From Acinetobacter lanii (GTDB taxonomy: Bacteria > Pseudomonadota > Gammaproteobacteria > Pseudomonadales > Moraxellaceae), in contig NZ_CP049916.1 in assembly GCF_011578285.1 (NCBI RefSeq), forward strand, positions 1,116,001-1,180,000: DNA of 64,000 bases. The letters run 5' to 3'. Positions 9,646-19,096 of this stretch are shown piece after piece; within the stretch, counting starts at the first letter, position 1, and each line of letters starts with the position of its first letter. A program made the position numbers and the translations under genes. The notes beneath the pieces are model-generated. The model was not told the origin of the DNA and ran no database searches. It was given only the letters and a program-made list of their open reading frames with translations.

Positions 9646-10035
9646 GTGAAAAAATTAATCGCTGCGCTTATTCCAATGGCTTTTGCTTTGTCTGCATGTG
9701 TAACCGATACCACAGGTACTGCTGCAACAGGTACAACGACAGGTTTGGGTAATGGTTTGGCTATGACGGCTATTAAAATTGGCGTACAAGCGAAATGTGC
9801 ATCTGAAATCAACAACAATACTTATTGGAAAACCGGTTCTAAATTGTTAACCGAAACTCAAGCCACTGAGTTACAAACTGAAGTGTGTTCATGTGTTGCG
9901 GACAAAGCAACTTCAAGCGTATCTGCTGCTGATTTGGTTGTGGCCGCGATGGATAAATCATCTCAAGCAACCCTTGCAACACGTGTGGTATCAAGCACAT
10001 TGAATGCATGTGTGGTTGAAACGTTAAAAAACTAA
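9646..10035 (+). CDS. Lipoprotein with four conserved cysteines, paralogue B
   Basis: Start chosen at GTG 9646, with AGGA seven bases upstream; an in-frame TTG at 9601 would add 15 residues before the signal. The 129-residue product begins MKKLIAALIPMAFALSAC, with lipobox LSAC at residue 18. A Thr/Gly-rich linker follows (residues 20-36), then AKCASEI, WKTGSKLL, CSCVADKA and NACVVETL. The four cysteines line up with those of the protein at 8427. Both probably sit on the periplasmic face of the outer membrane. No family name is recognised. Confidence 0.8.
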   Translation: MKKLIAALIPMAFALSACVTDTTGTAATGTTTGLGNGLAMTAIKIGVQAKCASEINNNTYWKTGSKLLTETQATELQTEVCSCVADKATSSVSAADLVVAAMDKSSQATLATRVVSSTLNACVVETLKN

Positions 10036-10138
10036 GCGCAGGCTAAGTTTTTAAAATCACGATCTTAAGTGCTCTGATCTTGTTTGAAACATGATTAGAT
10101 TGATGCTTAAGGTCGTTTTTTATGGTTGAGGAAAAGAT

Positions 10139-10705
10139 ATGTTGGTAGCGGGTGCAGATGAAGCAGGGCGCGGACCTTTGGTGGGTTCGGTGGTTGCTGC
10201 GGCAGTCATTTTAGATCCAAATAACCCGATTGAAGGGTTAAATGATTCGAAAAAACTCACAGAAAAAAAGCGTGAAAAACTATTTATCGAGATTCAGGAA
10301 AAAGCCTTGGCTTGGGCAATTGCTGAAGCAAGTGCGGCTGAGATTGATGAGCTGAATATTTTACAAGCATCGTTGCTGGCTATGCGCCGTGCAGTTGAGC
10401 AACTTGATATTCAACCTGAGCATGTCTTGGTTGATGGCAATAAAGTTCCACAAGGTTTGCAGATGGGTTGTGATGCGATTGTGGGGGGGGATGCCTTACA
10501 TGCTGAGATTTCTGCTGCCAGTATTTTGGCAAAAGTAACGCGTGACCATCAGATGATCGAATTAGATCGCCAGTATCCGCAATTTGGTTTCGCTAAGCAC
10601 AAAGGTTATCCAACCAAGGCGCATTTTGAAGCAATCGCTGAACATGGGGTGATTGATCAGCATCGTCGTAGTTTTGGACCGGTTAAAAAAGCTTTAGGTT
10701 TATAA
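10139..10705 (+). CDS. rnhB: Ribonuclease HII
   Basis: Cleaves the RNA strand of RNA-DNA hybrids and starts removal of misincorporated ribonucleotides. The 188-residue sequence has [13 protein letters not shown] at residues 4-16 with the first two catalytic acids, [17 protein letters not shown] with the third, and [16 protein letters not shown] with the fourth. [21 protein letters not shown] is the conserved C-terminal block. The start at ATG 10139 follows GAGGAAAAGAT. An uninterrupted run of eight G lies inside the gene at 10483-10490 (Val-Gly-Gly-Asp codons), a site where slippage would cause a frameshift. Confidence 0.96.
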   Translation: MLVAGADEAGRGPLVGSVVAAAVILDPNNPIEGLNDSKKLTEKKREKLFIEIQEKALAWAIAEASAAEIDELNILQASLLAMRRAVEQLDIQPEHVLVDGNKVPQGLQMGCDAIVGGDALHAEISAASILAKVTRDHQMIELDRQYPQFGFAKHKGYPTKAHFEAIAEHGVIDQHRRSFGPVKKALGL

Positions 10706-10766
10706 TTGATGATATTGATCAACTCATTCATTTACTAAAATTTTTTGGATGAAATTTAGTCAAATT

Positions 10767-10790
10767 TAAAGCGGCTAAGTAGCCGCTTTA
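10767..10790. terminator. Hairpin between convergent rnhB and csrA
   Basis: Perfect ten-base stem TAAAGCGGCT/AGCCGCTTTA with loop AAGT. The T-tracts beyond it are short on both strands, so termination may be imperfect. Confidence 0.65.
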
Positions 10791-10810
10791 GGATCTAAGA
10801 ACGAGTCAAC

Positions 10811-11071
10811 TTAACGGTTGAAATCGTTCTGAGGTTGAACAAAATTTTCTTCTTCAAAAGAAGGTTGGTAATCTTGGTCTAAGTGCTGCAAATGCTCGTG
10901 CATTGCACGTTCATGTTGAATTCGTTGATAGATTTCTTCACGGTGTACAGATACTTCTTTTGGTGCATTCACACCAATACGCACTTGATTGCCTTTGACA
11001 CCAAGTACAGTAACACTGACTTGATCCCCAATCATTAAAGTTTCACCAACACGACGGGTGAGAATCAGCAT
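10811..11071 (-). CDS. csrA: Carbon storage regulator CsrA with C-terminal extension
   Basis: Small RNA-binding protein that represses or activates translation by binding GGA motifs in leaders. Residues 1-60 are canonical ([16 protein letters not shown], then [27 protein letters not shown] split over strands 3-5 and the helix). The arginines needed for RNA binding (R6/R7 region and R44) are present. Total length is 86 residues against 61-65 in enterobacteria; the extra tail ([17 protein letters not shown]) is acidic and aromatic and probably disordered. Extended CsrA proteins are known in Acinetobacter. SD AAGGAG lies seven bases before ATG. It lies downstream of lysC and alaS, an order shared with Pseudomonas, with its own 240 bp upstream gap. 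Confidence 0.96.
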   Translation of the reverse strand: MLILTRRVGETLMIGDQVSVTVLGVKGNQVRIGVNAPKEVSVHREEIYQRIQHERAMHEHLQHLDQDYQPSFEEENFVQPQNDFNR

Positions 11072-11230
11072 GTTTATCTCCTTGCTTAAACGCTAAACCT
11101 GCGATAGTTTTTCAAAAAGCGACAATAACAACCTCAGCATTAGGCCTAATTTTAACAGAAAATTGTGACGAAATATGCACTTCGAACAATACTGAATCAA
11201 TTATCCCAACAATTTAAGGTCTAATATAAC

Positions 11231-11262
11231 AGAGCCACCATAGTAAAAACTATAGTGGCTCT
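11231..11262 (-). terminator. Hairpin downstream of lysC
   Basis: AGAGCCAC/GTGGCTCT stem continued by imperfect ATAGT/ACTAT pairs. It lies 48 bases past the lysC stop. No long T-run follows on the minus strand, so it may be a weak terminator or a stabilising 3' structure. Confidence 0.55.
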
Positions 11263-11309
11263 GATTATTTATTCATCTTTATAACTAAGTTTTAGCTATA
11301 AGCACGAAA

Positions 11310-12590
11310 TTATGCGCGTGCGCTAGACTCACCTGACTCACGGTCTAAACCGAAAGCGGTATGCAATGCACGAACAGCAAGCTCTAAATACTTTTCATCA
11401 ATGATCACAGAAATTTTGATTTCAGAAGTCGAAATCATCAAAATGTTAATGCCTTCATCAGCAAGGGCAGTGAACATTTTGCTTGCTACGCCTGCGTGAG
11501 AACGCATGCCGACACCCACGATTGACACTTTAACAATGTCATCACGAGTCGCAACTTCACGCGCACCAATTTCTTTTGCTGTTGCTTCAAGAATCGCTTT
11601 GGCTTTTGCAAGTTCACCACGGTTGACTGTAAACGTGAAGTCAGTTGTTCCATCTTCTTCAACATTTTGAATAATCATGTCGATTTCGATGTTGGCATCG
11701 CCAATTGGGCACAAAATTTTAGATGCAATTCCTGGTTCGTCTGGCACACCAAGAATTGTTAATTTTGCTTCATCACGGTTAAACGCGATACCTGAGATAA
11801 TTGGTTGTTCCATGTTGTCTTCCGCTTCAGTGGTGATTAGTGTCCCGACATTTTTTTTGAAATCTTCATCGAATGCGCCATCATCGTCATTATCAAAACT
11901 TGATAATACACGTAAAGGCACTTGGTATTTGCCTGCAAATTCAACTGAACGAATTTGTAAAACTTTTGAACCTAACGATGCCATTTCCAGCATTTCTTCA
12001 AAAGAAATACGGTCAATCTTTTTCGCTTTTGGTGCAACGCGTGGGTCAGTGGTATAAACACCATCCACGTCTGTATAAATTTGGCATTCATCGGCTTTCA
12101 GTGCTGCAGCCAGTGCAACGCCTGAAGTATCTGAACCACCACGACCTAAAGTTGTGGTGTTGCCATTTTCATCAAAGCCTTGGAAGCCAGCCACCACAAG
12201 TACACGACCTGCATCTAGGTTTTCCGTCAATACATCAGTATCGATGGATTCAATGCGGGCTTTGTTAAATGAGCTGTCTGTCTTAATACCAACTTGGCGA
12301 CCTGTTAGCGATTTTGCATCCACGCCAATCGACTTGAGCGCCATTGCTAACATAGAAATCGTAACCTGTTCACCGGTAGAGACCATTTGGTCAATTTCAC
12401 GGGGATCAGGGGTTTCGGTAATGGCTTTCGCTAAAGCAAGTAAGCGATTGGTTTCGCCACTCATTGCTGATACAACCACCACGACTTTGTGACCGTGATC
12501 ATGCCAACGCTTTACACGACGAGCAACATTTAAAATGCGCTCGGGAGTACCCATTGAGGTACCACCATATTTTTGTACGATTAATGCCAT
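11310..12590 (-). CDS. lysC: Aspartate kinase
   Basis: First enzyme of the aspartate family pathway (Lys, Thr, Met, diaminopimelate). ATG at 12590 gives 426 residues starting MALIVQKYGGTSMG, the standard start; an upstream in-frame start at 12623 would add 11 unlikely residues. The kinase domain shows VVVVSAMSGETNRLL, GRGGSDTSGVALAAALKADECQ and YTDVDGVYTTDPR, each in family position. Two ACT domains (about residues 265-420) bear the feedback site, seen in the ILGVPDEPGIASKI and IVGVGMRSHAGVASKMF segments. Length and layout match the Pseudomonas-type LysC. It is 68 bp downstream of alaS, and a strong hairpin lies in that gap. Confidence 0.96.
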   Translation of the reverse strand: MALIVQKYGGTSMGTPERILNVARRVKRWHDHGHKVVVVVSAMSGETNRLLALAKAITETPDPREIDQMVSTGEQVTISMLAMALKSIGVDAKSLTGRQVGIKTDSSFNKARIESIDTDVLTENLDAGRVLVVAGFQGFDENGNTTTLGRGGSDTSGVALAAALKADECQIYTDVDGVYTTDPRVAPKAKKIDRISFEEMLEMASLGSKVLQIRSVEFAGKYQVPLRVLSSFDNDDDGAFDEDFKKNVGTLITTEAEDNMEQPIISGIAFNRDEAKLTILGVPDEPGIASKILCPIGDANIEIDMIIQNVEEDGTTDFTFTVNRGELAKAKAILEATAKEIGAREVATRDDIVKVSIVGVGMRSHAGVASKMFTALADEGINILMISTSEIKISVIIDEKYLELAVRALHTAFGLDRESGESSARA

Positions 12591-12610
12591 AGTTGTTCCA
12601 TAAGAGCCAT

Positions 12611-12637
12611 GACCCTGACACAACCTTTGTCAGGGTC
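12611..12637 (-). repeat. Perfect hairpin in the alaS-lysC gap
   Basis: GACCCTGACA and TGTCAGGGTC form a ten-pair stem around a seven-base loop, 21 bases before the lysC start on the minus strand. No T-run follows. It could stabilise the upstream message, mark RNA processing, or partly terminate between the two genes. Confidence 0.6.
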
Positions 12638-12658
12638 CGTTACACAAAAAGTGAAGTC

Positions 12659-15337
12659 TTATTTTGCTGCCAGCCAAGCTGAAAGATCAGCCATAACAGG
12701 AGCAAACTTCTCGTTCAGTGGCGCGCCACCTTGTGCCAAGTCAGGTTTACCACCACCTTTACCACCAAGCTCAGTCGCTAAGTGTTTAATGATGTCACCT
12801 GCTTTAATAGAAGCAGTGAAGTCTTTTGCGACAGAAGCGATTAAGCTGACTTTATCACCCTCTACGCCTGCTAACACAATCACTGCATTTTCTAATTTAG
12901 ATTTCACACCATCATGTAGGTTACGAAGTGATTTCGCATCCATGTTTTGAACAGTGGTGATCAGCGTTTGACGACCTGCAATGTCTTGAACTTGGCTTAA
13001 AAGTTCAGCTGCTTGGAAGTGCGCTAATTTTTGATTCAATTGATCAATTTGTTTTTGCAGGCTCGATGCTGTTTCAACAATTGCTTCAACTTTATCTAAA
13101 GTTTGATCTTTCTGTGCTTTCAAAATCCCATTGATCATATGGATATCACGATCGGCCTTTTGCGAAGCTTCAACGGCTTTGGTTCCTGTCACAGCTTCGA
13201 TACGACGTACACCTGCTGCAACACCACCTTCAGAGGTGATCTTGAACAGACCGATGTCGCCTGTACGTTTAACGTGAATACCACCACAAAGCTCGATGGA
13301 GAAGTTTTTCTCATCAATGACTGAACCCATTGAAAGTACGCGAACTTCTTCACCATATTTCTCACCGAACAGCATCATCGCACCTTTGGCTTTTGCAGAT
13401 TCGATATCAAGCAGTTCAGTGGTCACTTCAGTGTTTGCAATCACTTCAGCATTGACTAAACGTTCAATTTCTTGAAGCTGTTCAAACGTCACCGGTTGAT
13501 CATTGGCAAAGTCGAAACGTAAAACGTCAGAGGCTACCAAAGAGCCTTTCTGTTGAACGTGCGTACCCAAAACTTGGCGTAGGGCAGCATGAAGAAGATG
13601 CGTTGCAGAGTGGTTACGTGCAGTCGCAGCACGGATATCCGCTTTTACAGTCGCTTCAACAGATTGAGTCGCTTTTAAGCTACCCATGGTCACGATACCT
13701 TGGTGTACAAATGCACCACCTGATTTCTTGGTATCTTGAACTTCAAAAATACCCGTATCGTTTTTGAAGAGACCTGTATCACCGATTTGACCACCGCTTT
13801 CTGCATAGAAAGGCGTTTGGTTCAGTACGATGAGTGCTTCGTCACCTTCGACCACTTCGTCGACTTGCTCGCCATCTTTGTAGATCGCAACAATTTGACC
13901 TTGACCTTGAGTTGCATCATAACCATCAAACTGAGTATCGCCTTCAACATTGACAATGCTGTTGTAGTCGATTGCGAACTTACCGGCATCACGGGCACGC
14001 TGACGTTGCGCTGCCATTTCAACTTCAAAACCCGCTTCATCAATGGTTAACTCACGTTCACGCGCGATGTCAGCAGTTAAGTCCGTTGGGAAGCCGTAAG
14101 TGTCATAAAGCTTAAATACAGTTTCACCTGGAATCACAGAACCTTTTAGATTTGCCAATTCACCTTCAAGCAATTTCAAACCTTGCTCTAAAGTTTTTGC
14201 AAATTGTTCTTCTTCTTTCAGTAATTGCGCTTCGATACGTGCTTTGTTGGCTTCCAGTTCAGGATAAGCGGCACCCATCACGTCAATCAAAGGTTGCAAC
14301 ATTTTGTGGAAGAATGAACCGGTCGCACCGAGTTTGTTACCGTGACGTACGGCACGACGGATGATACGACGAAGGACATAACCACGACCTTCGTTAGACG
14401 GGTTTACGCCATCAGCGATCAAGAAGCAGCATGAACGTGCATGGTCAGCCACAACTTTTAAAGATGCAGGGTAATCAACCGGTTTGTTTTCTGCTTGTGC
14501 TTTTGCTTCAAGTTCAGACGTATCTAAACCAATGATTTCTGCAGCAGCTTTCAATAGGTTTTGGAACAGATCGATTTCGTAGTTTGAGTTGACGTGTTGT
14601 AAAACTGCAGAAATACGCTCTAAGCCCATACCTGTATCCACAGAAGGAGCAGGAAGTGGGTGGAGTACGCCATCAGCAGTACGGTTGAACTGCATGAACA
14701 CGTTGTTCCAGATTTCGATGAAACGGTCGCCATCTTCTTCAGGTGTGCCTGGTAGGCCACCCCAGATGTGATCACCATGGTCATAGAAGATTTCCGAACA
14801 TGGACCACAAGGACCTGTGTCACCCATTGCCCAGAAGTTGTCTGATGCGTATTGACCGCCTTTATTATCGCCAATGCGGATAATACGGCTAGCGTCTAAG
14901 CCAACATCTTTGTTCCAGATATCAAAAGCTTCATCATCGGTGTGATAAACAGTGACATAAAGTTTATCTTTAGGAAGTGCTAACCAATTGTCACCGGTTA
15001 GGAATTCCCAAGCAAAAGTAATGGCATCACGTTTGAAGTAATCACCAAAAGAGAAGTTACCTAACATTTCAAAGAAAGTATGGTGACGCGCAGTATAACC
15101 AACGTTGTCTAAGTCGTTGTGTTTACCACCTGCACGTACGCATTTTTGTGATGATGTTGCGCGTACATAATCGCGTTTTTCCAAGCCAAGGAAGCAGTCT
15201 TTAAACTGGTTCATACCGGCATTGGTAAACAATAAAGTCGGGTCATTGGCTGGTACCAGAGAACTCGACGCGACACGTGTATGCCCTTGCGATTCAAAGT
15301 AGCGCAAAAATGCTTCACGGATTTCAGCTGATGTCAT
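12659..15337 (-). CDS. alaS: Alanyl-tRNA synthetase
   Basis: Charges tRNA-Ala. ATG at 15337 gives 892 residues beginning [19 protein letters not shown], which matches the normal N-terminus; the longer frame to 15406 adds residues with no family support. Class II motifs include the [20 protein letters not shown] segment and GMGLERI. The editing domain has [12 protein letters not shown] with the zinc-binding HxxxH, and CGGIHV lower down with the remaining ligands. The C-terminal oligomerisation domain ends with [17 protein letters not shown] is weak. It heads the alaS-lysC-csrA cluster. Confidence 0.97.
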   Translation of the reverse strand: MTSAEIREAFLRYFESQGHTRVASSSLVPANDPTLLFTNAGMNQFKDCFLGLEKRDYVRATSSQKCVRAGGKHNDLDNVGYTARHHTFFEMLGNFSFGDYFKRDAITFAWEFLTGDNWLALPKDKLYVTVYHTDDEAFDIWNKDVGLDASRIIRIGDNKGGQYASDNFWAMGDTGPCGPCSEIFYDHGDHIWGGLPGTPEEDGDRFIEIWNNVFMQFNRTADGVLHPLPAPSVDTGMGLERISAVLQHVNSNYEIDLFQNLLKAAAEIIGLDTSELEAKAQAENKPVDYPASLKVVADHARSCCFLIADGVNPSNEGRGYVLRRIIRRAVRHGNKLGATGSFFHKMLQPLIDVMGAAYPELEANKARIEAQLLKEEEQFAKTLEQGLKLLEGELANLKGSVIPGETVFKLYDTYGFPTDLTADIARERELTIDEAGFEVEMAAQRQRARDAGKFAIDYNSIVNVEGDTQFDGYDATQGQGQIVAIYKDGEQVDEVVEGDEALIVLNQTPFYAESGGQIGDTGLFKNDTGIFEVQDTKKSGGAFVHQGIVTMGSLKATQSVEATVKADIRAATARNHSATHLLHAALRQVLGTHVQQKGSLVASDVLRFDFANDQPVTFEQLQEIERLVNAEVIANTEVTTELLDIESAKAKGAMMLFGEKYGEEVRVLSMGSVIDEKNFSIELCGGIHVKRTGDIGLFKITSEGGVAAGVRRIEAVTGTKAVEASQKADRDIHMINGILKAQKDQTLDKVEAIVETASSLQKQIDQLNQKLAHFQAAELLSQVQDIAGRQTLITTVQNMDAKSLRNLHDGVKSKLENAVIVLAGVEGDKVSLIASVAKDFTASIKAGDIIKHLATELGGKGGGKPDLAQGGAPLNEKFAPVMADLSAWLAAK

Positions 15338-15806
15338 AAAACGAGTACTCACAACCAAGTCACTCCATATTTCGTATTGGCGAATAGTGTGTCTGGATAA
15401 AATCATTGCAAAATGATCTGTTTCCGCACACTGGGCTTAAAATTTTCAAACGCCAAATTATAACGGAAAATGTAATGCGCACCAATGATTTTGAACTTGA
15501 TCGGTGACAATAATATTTAAAGATATTTTTTATACAGTGTTTAACAAAAATGATAAACCCTTGATGCAGAGAGATTGAGCGAGTTTGGTGCATTTGTGCA
15601 GATTTTAGTCTCAAAATTGCCCTAAAATAGCAAAATTATCATTATGAAAATAAAGAATTAATCCGATAAAAATAATTTATAAGTCAATAAATAAGCACTA
15701 ATGCCGAGAATTCCATCTCTGTTAAGAATTTCTGTCTGTAATGCAGCGAAATCTATTAACATAGGGCAGTGGTGAGATCTTTTCACAAGCATTTAAAGGG
15801 TATCGA
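15338..15806. other. Divergent promoter region between alaS and the GAPDH-family gene
   Basis: About 470 bp, AT-rich, with no convincing frame and no tRNA or other recognised RNA. It must carry the alaS promoter (minus) and the promoter of the gene at 15807 (plus). I could not settle on specific -35/-10 pairs. Confidence 0.4.
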
Positions 15807-16829
15807 ATGCAACGAGTTGCGATAAATGGGTTTGGGCGGATTGGACGTAATGTATTGCGTGCTTGGTTTGAGCAACCTAAACAGTTTGGGTTTGAAATTG
15901 TCGCAATCAATGATGTGGCTGATGTTGATACCTTGCTTCACTTATTTAAGTACGATACGACGCATGGGCGTTTTCAAGGTCAGGTTGAACTGTGCTACCA
16001 CAACCAACAGGCGTATTTACAGATTTCAACGCCGAAAGCGCAGCTAAATGTGCAGGTGTTGAATCAAGCAGATCCAGCGCAATTGCCGTGGGCTGAGCTA
16101 AAGGTTGATGTGGTTTTAGAATGTACTGGACTGTTCCGTTCACGAGCTGCTGCAACCCAACATTTAACCGCGGGCGCAAAACGGGTGATTATTGGGGCTG
16201 CCCCTTTCGATACGGTGGATGCGTCAATTGTGTATGGGGTGAATCATCAAGAGGTCAAAGCAACAGATCGGATTATTTCGAGTGTGTCATGTACTACGCA
16301 GGCTTTGGTGCCTTTGGTGAAAATCATTGATGATGCGTTTGGCATTGAAACGGCATTGATGACTGAGATTCATGCAGTGACGGCAGATCAATCGGTGTTG
16401 GATCATGCGCATCGTGATTTAAGACGTGCCCGTGCTTCAGGACAAAATATTATTCCGACCACGTCATCTGCATTGGGTGCACTTAAAAATGTCATGCCTA
16501 AGATGTCAGATCGAATTGATGGTTACTCGATTCGCGTGCCGACCATTAATGTCGCAGCGATTGATTTAACTTTTGTTTCCCAATCTGCGATTGATTCAAT
16601 GCGTTTAAATGAAGCATTGGTGCAAGCCGCACGACATGACTATGCTGAGATTATGGATGTCACTGATGAACCTTTGGTGTCCTCAGACTTTAATCACTCG
16701 CCTTATTCTTTAATTGTGGATTTAACCCAAACCTTAGTCGTTGGCAAACAGGCAAAAGTCTATGCGTGGTATGACAATGAATGGGGTTATGCCAACCGCT
16801 TATTGGATTTATGTGAGTCGTTTCAGTAG
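15807..16829 (+). CDS. epd: Erythrose-4-phosphate/glyceraldehyde-3-phosphate dehydrogenase
   Basis: NAD-dependent sugar-phosphate dehydrogenase, 340 residues. The N-terminal Rossmann start is VAINGFGRIGRNVLRA, and the catalytic cysteine is C162 in SVSCTTQ (most GAPDH enzymes have SCTTN, so Asn is Gln here). DLRRARASGQNIIP and the VSSDFNHSPYSLIVD segment resemble E. coli Epd more than GapA. Epd makes 4-phosphoerythronate for pyridoxal phosphate synthesis. A glycolytic or gluconeogenic role cannot be excluded from sequence alone. It stands alone, read divergently from alaS. No pyridoxine gene is adjacent. Confidence 0.75.
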   Translation: MQRVAINGFGRIGRNVLRAWFEQPKQFGFEIVAINDVADVDTLLHLFKYDTTHGRFQGQVELCYHNQQAYLQISTPKAQLNVQVLNQADPAQLPWAELKVDVVLECTGLFRSRAAATQHLTAGAKRVIIGAAPFDTVDASIVYGVNHQEVKATDRIISSVSCTTQALVPLVKIIDDAFGIETALMTEIHAVTADQSVLDHAHRDLRRARASGQNIIPTTSSALGALKNVMPKMSDRIDGYSIRVPTINVAAIDLTFVSQSAIDSMRLNEALVQAARHDYAEIMDVTDEPLVSSDFNHSPYSLIVDLTQTLVVGKQAKVYAWYDNEWGYANRLLDLCESFQ

Positions 16830-16872
16830 AGATTAACATTTTTAAAGATTAAACGATTCGCTCAAGAATAAA

Positions 16873-16947
16873 AGCAGGGGGTTGAAGTCACTTAAGATGC
16901 AAGCATGCGCTTAGACTTAAGGATGGGCTAAAAAGTTCAAGCCTGCT
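16873..16947 (+). repeat. Structured inverted-repeat element after epd
   Basis: AGCAGG (16873-16878) and TTGAA (16882-16886) pair with TTCAA (16936-16940) and CCTGCT (16942-16947). Inside, CTTAAG (16891-16896) pairs with a second CTTAAG (16916-16921), enclosing an ATG/CAT mini-hairpin. No T-run follows, so it is not a standard terminator. It lies between epd and the small coiled-coil gene. Confidence 0.45.
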
Positions 16948-17015
16948 GCCTACTAAGTGAAATCAAAAGATTCAAGCTTGTGCTGTTAGATAAAAAATAA
17001 AAGGGGAAGAAGTGA

Positions 17016-17324
17016 ATGCTGACGATATGGATTTTGGTGGTGCTGGTGATCGCGGTGACAGTCCTGTTTTGGATATTGATCAAAGATCAGAAACAGCGCG
17101 CAATACAACAGCACCATTTGGCAAATCTTGCTGACATGGAAAGCAAAGTAGATGGCCTGACCCATAATCTGCACAAGACCTTGGAAATTATGCAGGACTT
17201 GGCTAAAAAGATGCACGTCCAACAAGCGCTATTAGATCAAAGCACCGCGAAGATAAAACAACTTGAACTGCAAAATGTGGAATTGGTTAAAGTGATGACG
17301 CAATCGATTCAGTCTAAAAAGTAA
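17016..17324 (+). CDS. Small membrane-anchored coiled-coil protein
   Basis: 102 residues. Residues 2-22 are a single hydrophobic segment (IWILVVLVIAVTVLFWILI), followed by a basic patch and a long predicted coiled coil (about 35-98, with heptad-like Leu/Met/Val spacing in LTHNLHKTLEIMQDLAKKM and KIKQLELQNVELVKVM). AGGGGAAGAAGTGA precedes ATG 17016, a good ribosome site. The topology is probably N-out/C-in with the coiled coil in the cytoplasm. I do not recognise a family. Confidence 0.7.
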   Translation: MLTIWILVVLVIAVTVLFWILIKDQKQRAIQQHHLANLADMESKVDGLTHNLHKTLEIMQDLAKKMHVQQALLDQSTAKIKQLELQNVELVKVMTQSIQSKK

Positions 17325-17368
17325 AATATTGTTTTACCTAATTGCTTGATACTTAATCTTGTTGAGAT

Positions 17369-17668
17369 TTAAACCAATATCAAACGTAATAGCGCAGCCG
17401 ATAGCATACTGATGCCCACCGTAGGCAGTAAAGAAAAGCGACTCGCTGCAAACAGGGTAATCGCCATTGCGATCAAATCTGCCGGATTGTCTTTAACGAA
17501 ATAAGGTGCAATCACGGAGATTAAGACACAGCCGGGCACCACTTCCAAAATTCGACGTTGTTTAACCGTTAATGTTTTATTTTTCAGTAACACATAGCCG
17601 AGTACGCGCGTAATATAGGTGGTGAATGCAATAAAAACAATCGCGATAAGGGTGCTGGTATGGATCAT
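17369..17668 (-). CDS. azlD: AzlD-family branched-chain amino acid exporter subunit
   Basis: Small inner-membrane protein, 99 residues and three to four hydrophobic segments, with TYITRVLGYVLL and VPGCVLISVIAPYF typical of AzlD. Its ATG overlaps the azlC stop by four bases (ATGA), so the two are translationally coupled. AzlC-AzlD pairs export branched-chain amino acids or analogues. Confidence 0.88.
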   Translation of the reverse strand: MIHTSTLIAIVFIAFTTYITRVLGYVLLKNKTLTVKQRRILEVVPGCVLISVIAPYFVKDNPADLIAMAITLFAASRFSLLPTVGISMLSAALLRLILV

Positions 17669-18459
17669 GATGCTTCTCCCGAATGGTCTTGAATCGCGTC
17701 TTTGTGATCAGAATCATCATGCTCATCAATCAGGATAAACGCAGAAAGAATGCCACTGATCGCACCAATCGGTACATACCATCCTGCGGGTAAATATAAA
17801 TACGCTAATGCTGCTGCAATCAGGCTGACCAACCATGGGCGTGCTGCACGTACCCCTTTCCACATACTGCGTAATAACACCAAAAACACAGCAGGAAAAG
17901 CCATGTCAAAACCAAAGCGACTAATATCACCCAGCACTGGCCCGATGACTGCCCCTAAAGTGGTAAATCCGAGCCACATCACATACAGGGCAAAGCATAG
18001 GCCTGCATAAAAGGGCATGCTAAACGCATGTTGATATCCCATTTTTTGTTGATTTTTTTGCGCATCGGCGAAGCTCACCGCCCAACTTTCATCAACCATA
18101 AAAAATAAAGCGCCAAACACGGTTTTATTGGGTAAGTGACGAAGATAGGGCACAAGACTTGCCCCCATCAATAAATGACGGCTATTGATCAAAAAAGTAA
18201 TAAACATCAGCATCAATAAATGCGGGGGCTGTGTCCATACTTCCAAAATCGCAAATTCCGAGCCACCTGCAAAGTTCAAGCCCGTCAATAATGATAGTTC
18301 TAGTGTGCTAAAGCCTTTTTGGACTGCTTGCGCGCCCAAAACCAAGGCAAAAGGAATAATCCCAAGCAGCATGGGAATCGAAGTTTTCACGCCACGTTTA
18401 AATTCGGAAAACTCATACAATGCAAGTCGATGTTGGGTGCTTTGTCTAAAGGTAAACAT
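17665..18459 (-). CDS. azlC: AzlC-family branched-chain amino acid exporter subunit
   Basis: 264 residues. The family block appears as GVKTSIPMLLGIIPFALVLG near residue 24 and LTGLNFAGGSEFAILEVW near residue 60; INSRHLLMGASL and FFMVDESWAVSF are further signatures. Six or seven membrane segments are visible. The C-terminal 12 residues are acidic and His-rich (DEHDDSDHKDA). The operon azlCD reads away from an Lrp/AsnC-type regulator, a common pairing (as with Bacillus azlB), so that protein is the likely controller. No clear ribosome site precedes ATG 18459. Confidence 0.9.
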   Translation of the reverse strand: MFTFRQSTQHRLALYEFSEFKRGVKTSIPMLLGIIPFALVLGAQAVQKGFSTLELSLLTGLNFAGGSEFAILEVWTQPPHLLMLMFITFLINSRHLLMGASLVPYLRHLPNKTVFGALFFMVDESWAVSFADAQKNQQKMGYQHAFSMPFYAGLCFALYVMWLGFTTLGAVIGPVLGDISRFGFDMAFPAVFLVLLRSMWKGVRAARPWLVSLIAAALAYLYLPAGWYVPIGAISGILSAFILIDEHDDSDHKDAIQDHSGEAS

Positions 18460-18637
18460 GCAAATATCTAGATCGGGTAGAACAGCGCTATTTTATTTTG
18501 ATTAGGCTAGCAGAAGGTGTTTAATTTAGCTTATTCTGGTTTTAATTCGCGATATAATTTCATTCATAGTTTAAAATGCGCAATTTTATTGCTTAATTTT
18601 AATATGATGTGAAACATAGCTTGGTAGATGAGTAAAA

Positions 18638-19096
18638 ATGATGGATCAGATTGATAAGAAAATTTTAAACGCCCTACAGCGCAATGGAAAATTGCAGAAC
18701 AATGAACTGGCACAATTGGTGGGACTCTCACCCTCACCATGTTTACGTCGGGTGAAGCAACTCGAAGAAGAGGGGGTGATTGATCGATATGTTGCACTGC
18801 TTAATCCACAGAAGATCGATTTGGGTTTAACTGTGTTCGCCCGAATATGGCTCAAAGGGCAAGATGCCAAAACCGTGAATGCTTTTGTCGATGCCATTCA
18901 AACTATGCCAGAAGTGGTCGAATGTCAGCTCATGGCAGGCGATTGTGATTTCTTTTTAAGAATTGTGGTGGGTGATTTGGAAGATTATCGCCGTTTTCAA
19001 ATTCATCATTTGACCCAAATTCCAAGTGTGCAAAATGTCAAAACTGAAATTCCCTTACAAACCGTTAAGAAGACCACAGAGTTACCTTTGGGCTAG
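18638..19096 (+). CDS. Lrp/AsnC-family transcriptional regulator
   Basis: 152 residues. The N-terminal helix-turn-helix is in DKKILNALQRNGKLQNNELA followed by LVGLSPSPCLRRVKQLEEEG (residues 5-50). The RAM/AsnC ligand domain fills residues 65-145, with ECQLMAGDCDFFLRIVVGDL in the effector-site position. The start is one of two adjacent ATG codons. It is divergent from azlCD over a 178 bp gap that should contain shared operator sites. The likely effector is a branched-chain or related amino acid. Confidence 0.9.
   Translation: MMDQIDKKILNALQRNGKLQNNELAQLVGLSPSPCLRRVKQLEEEGVIDRYVALLNPQKIDLGLTVFARIWLKGQDAKTVNAFVDAIQTMPEVVECQLMAGDCDFFLRIVVGDLEDYRRFQIHHLTQIPSVQNVKTEIPLQTVKKTTELPLG

Noticed and set aside
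11072..11309. Lysine riboswitch near lysC
   Set aside because: lysC is read from the alaS side and no lysine-riboswitch core is seen; this gap is downstream of lysC.
13736..14050. Plus-strand frame of 104 codons inside alaS
   Set aside because: It is a shadow of a complete alanyl-tRNA synthetase and has no start signal.
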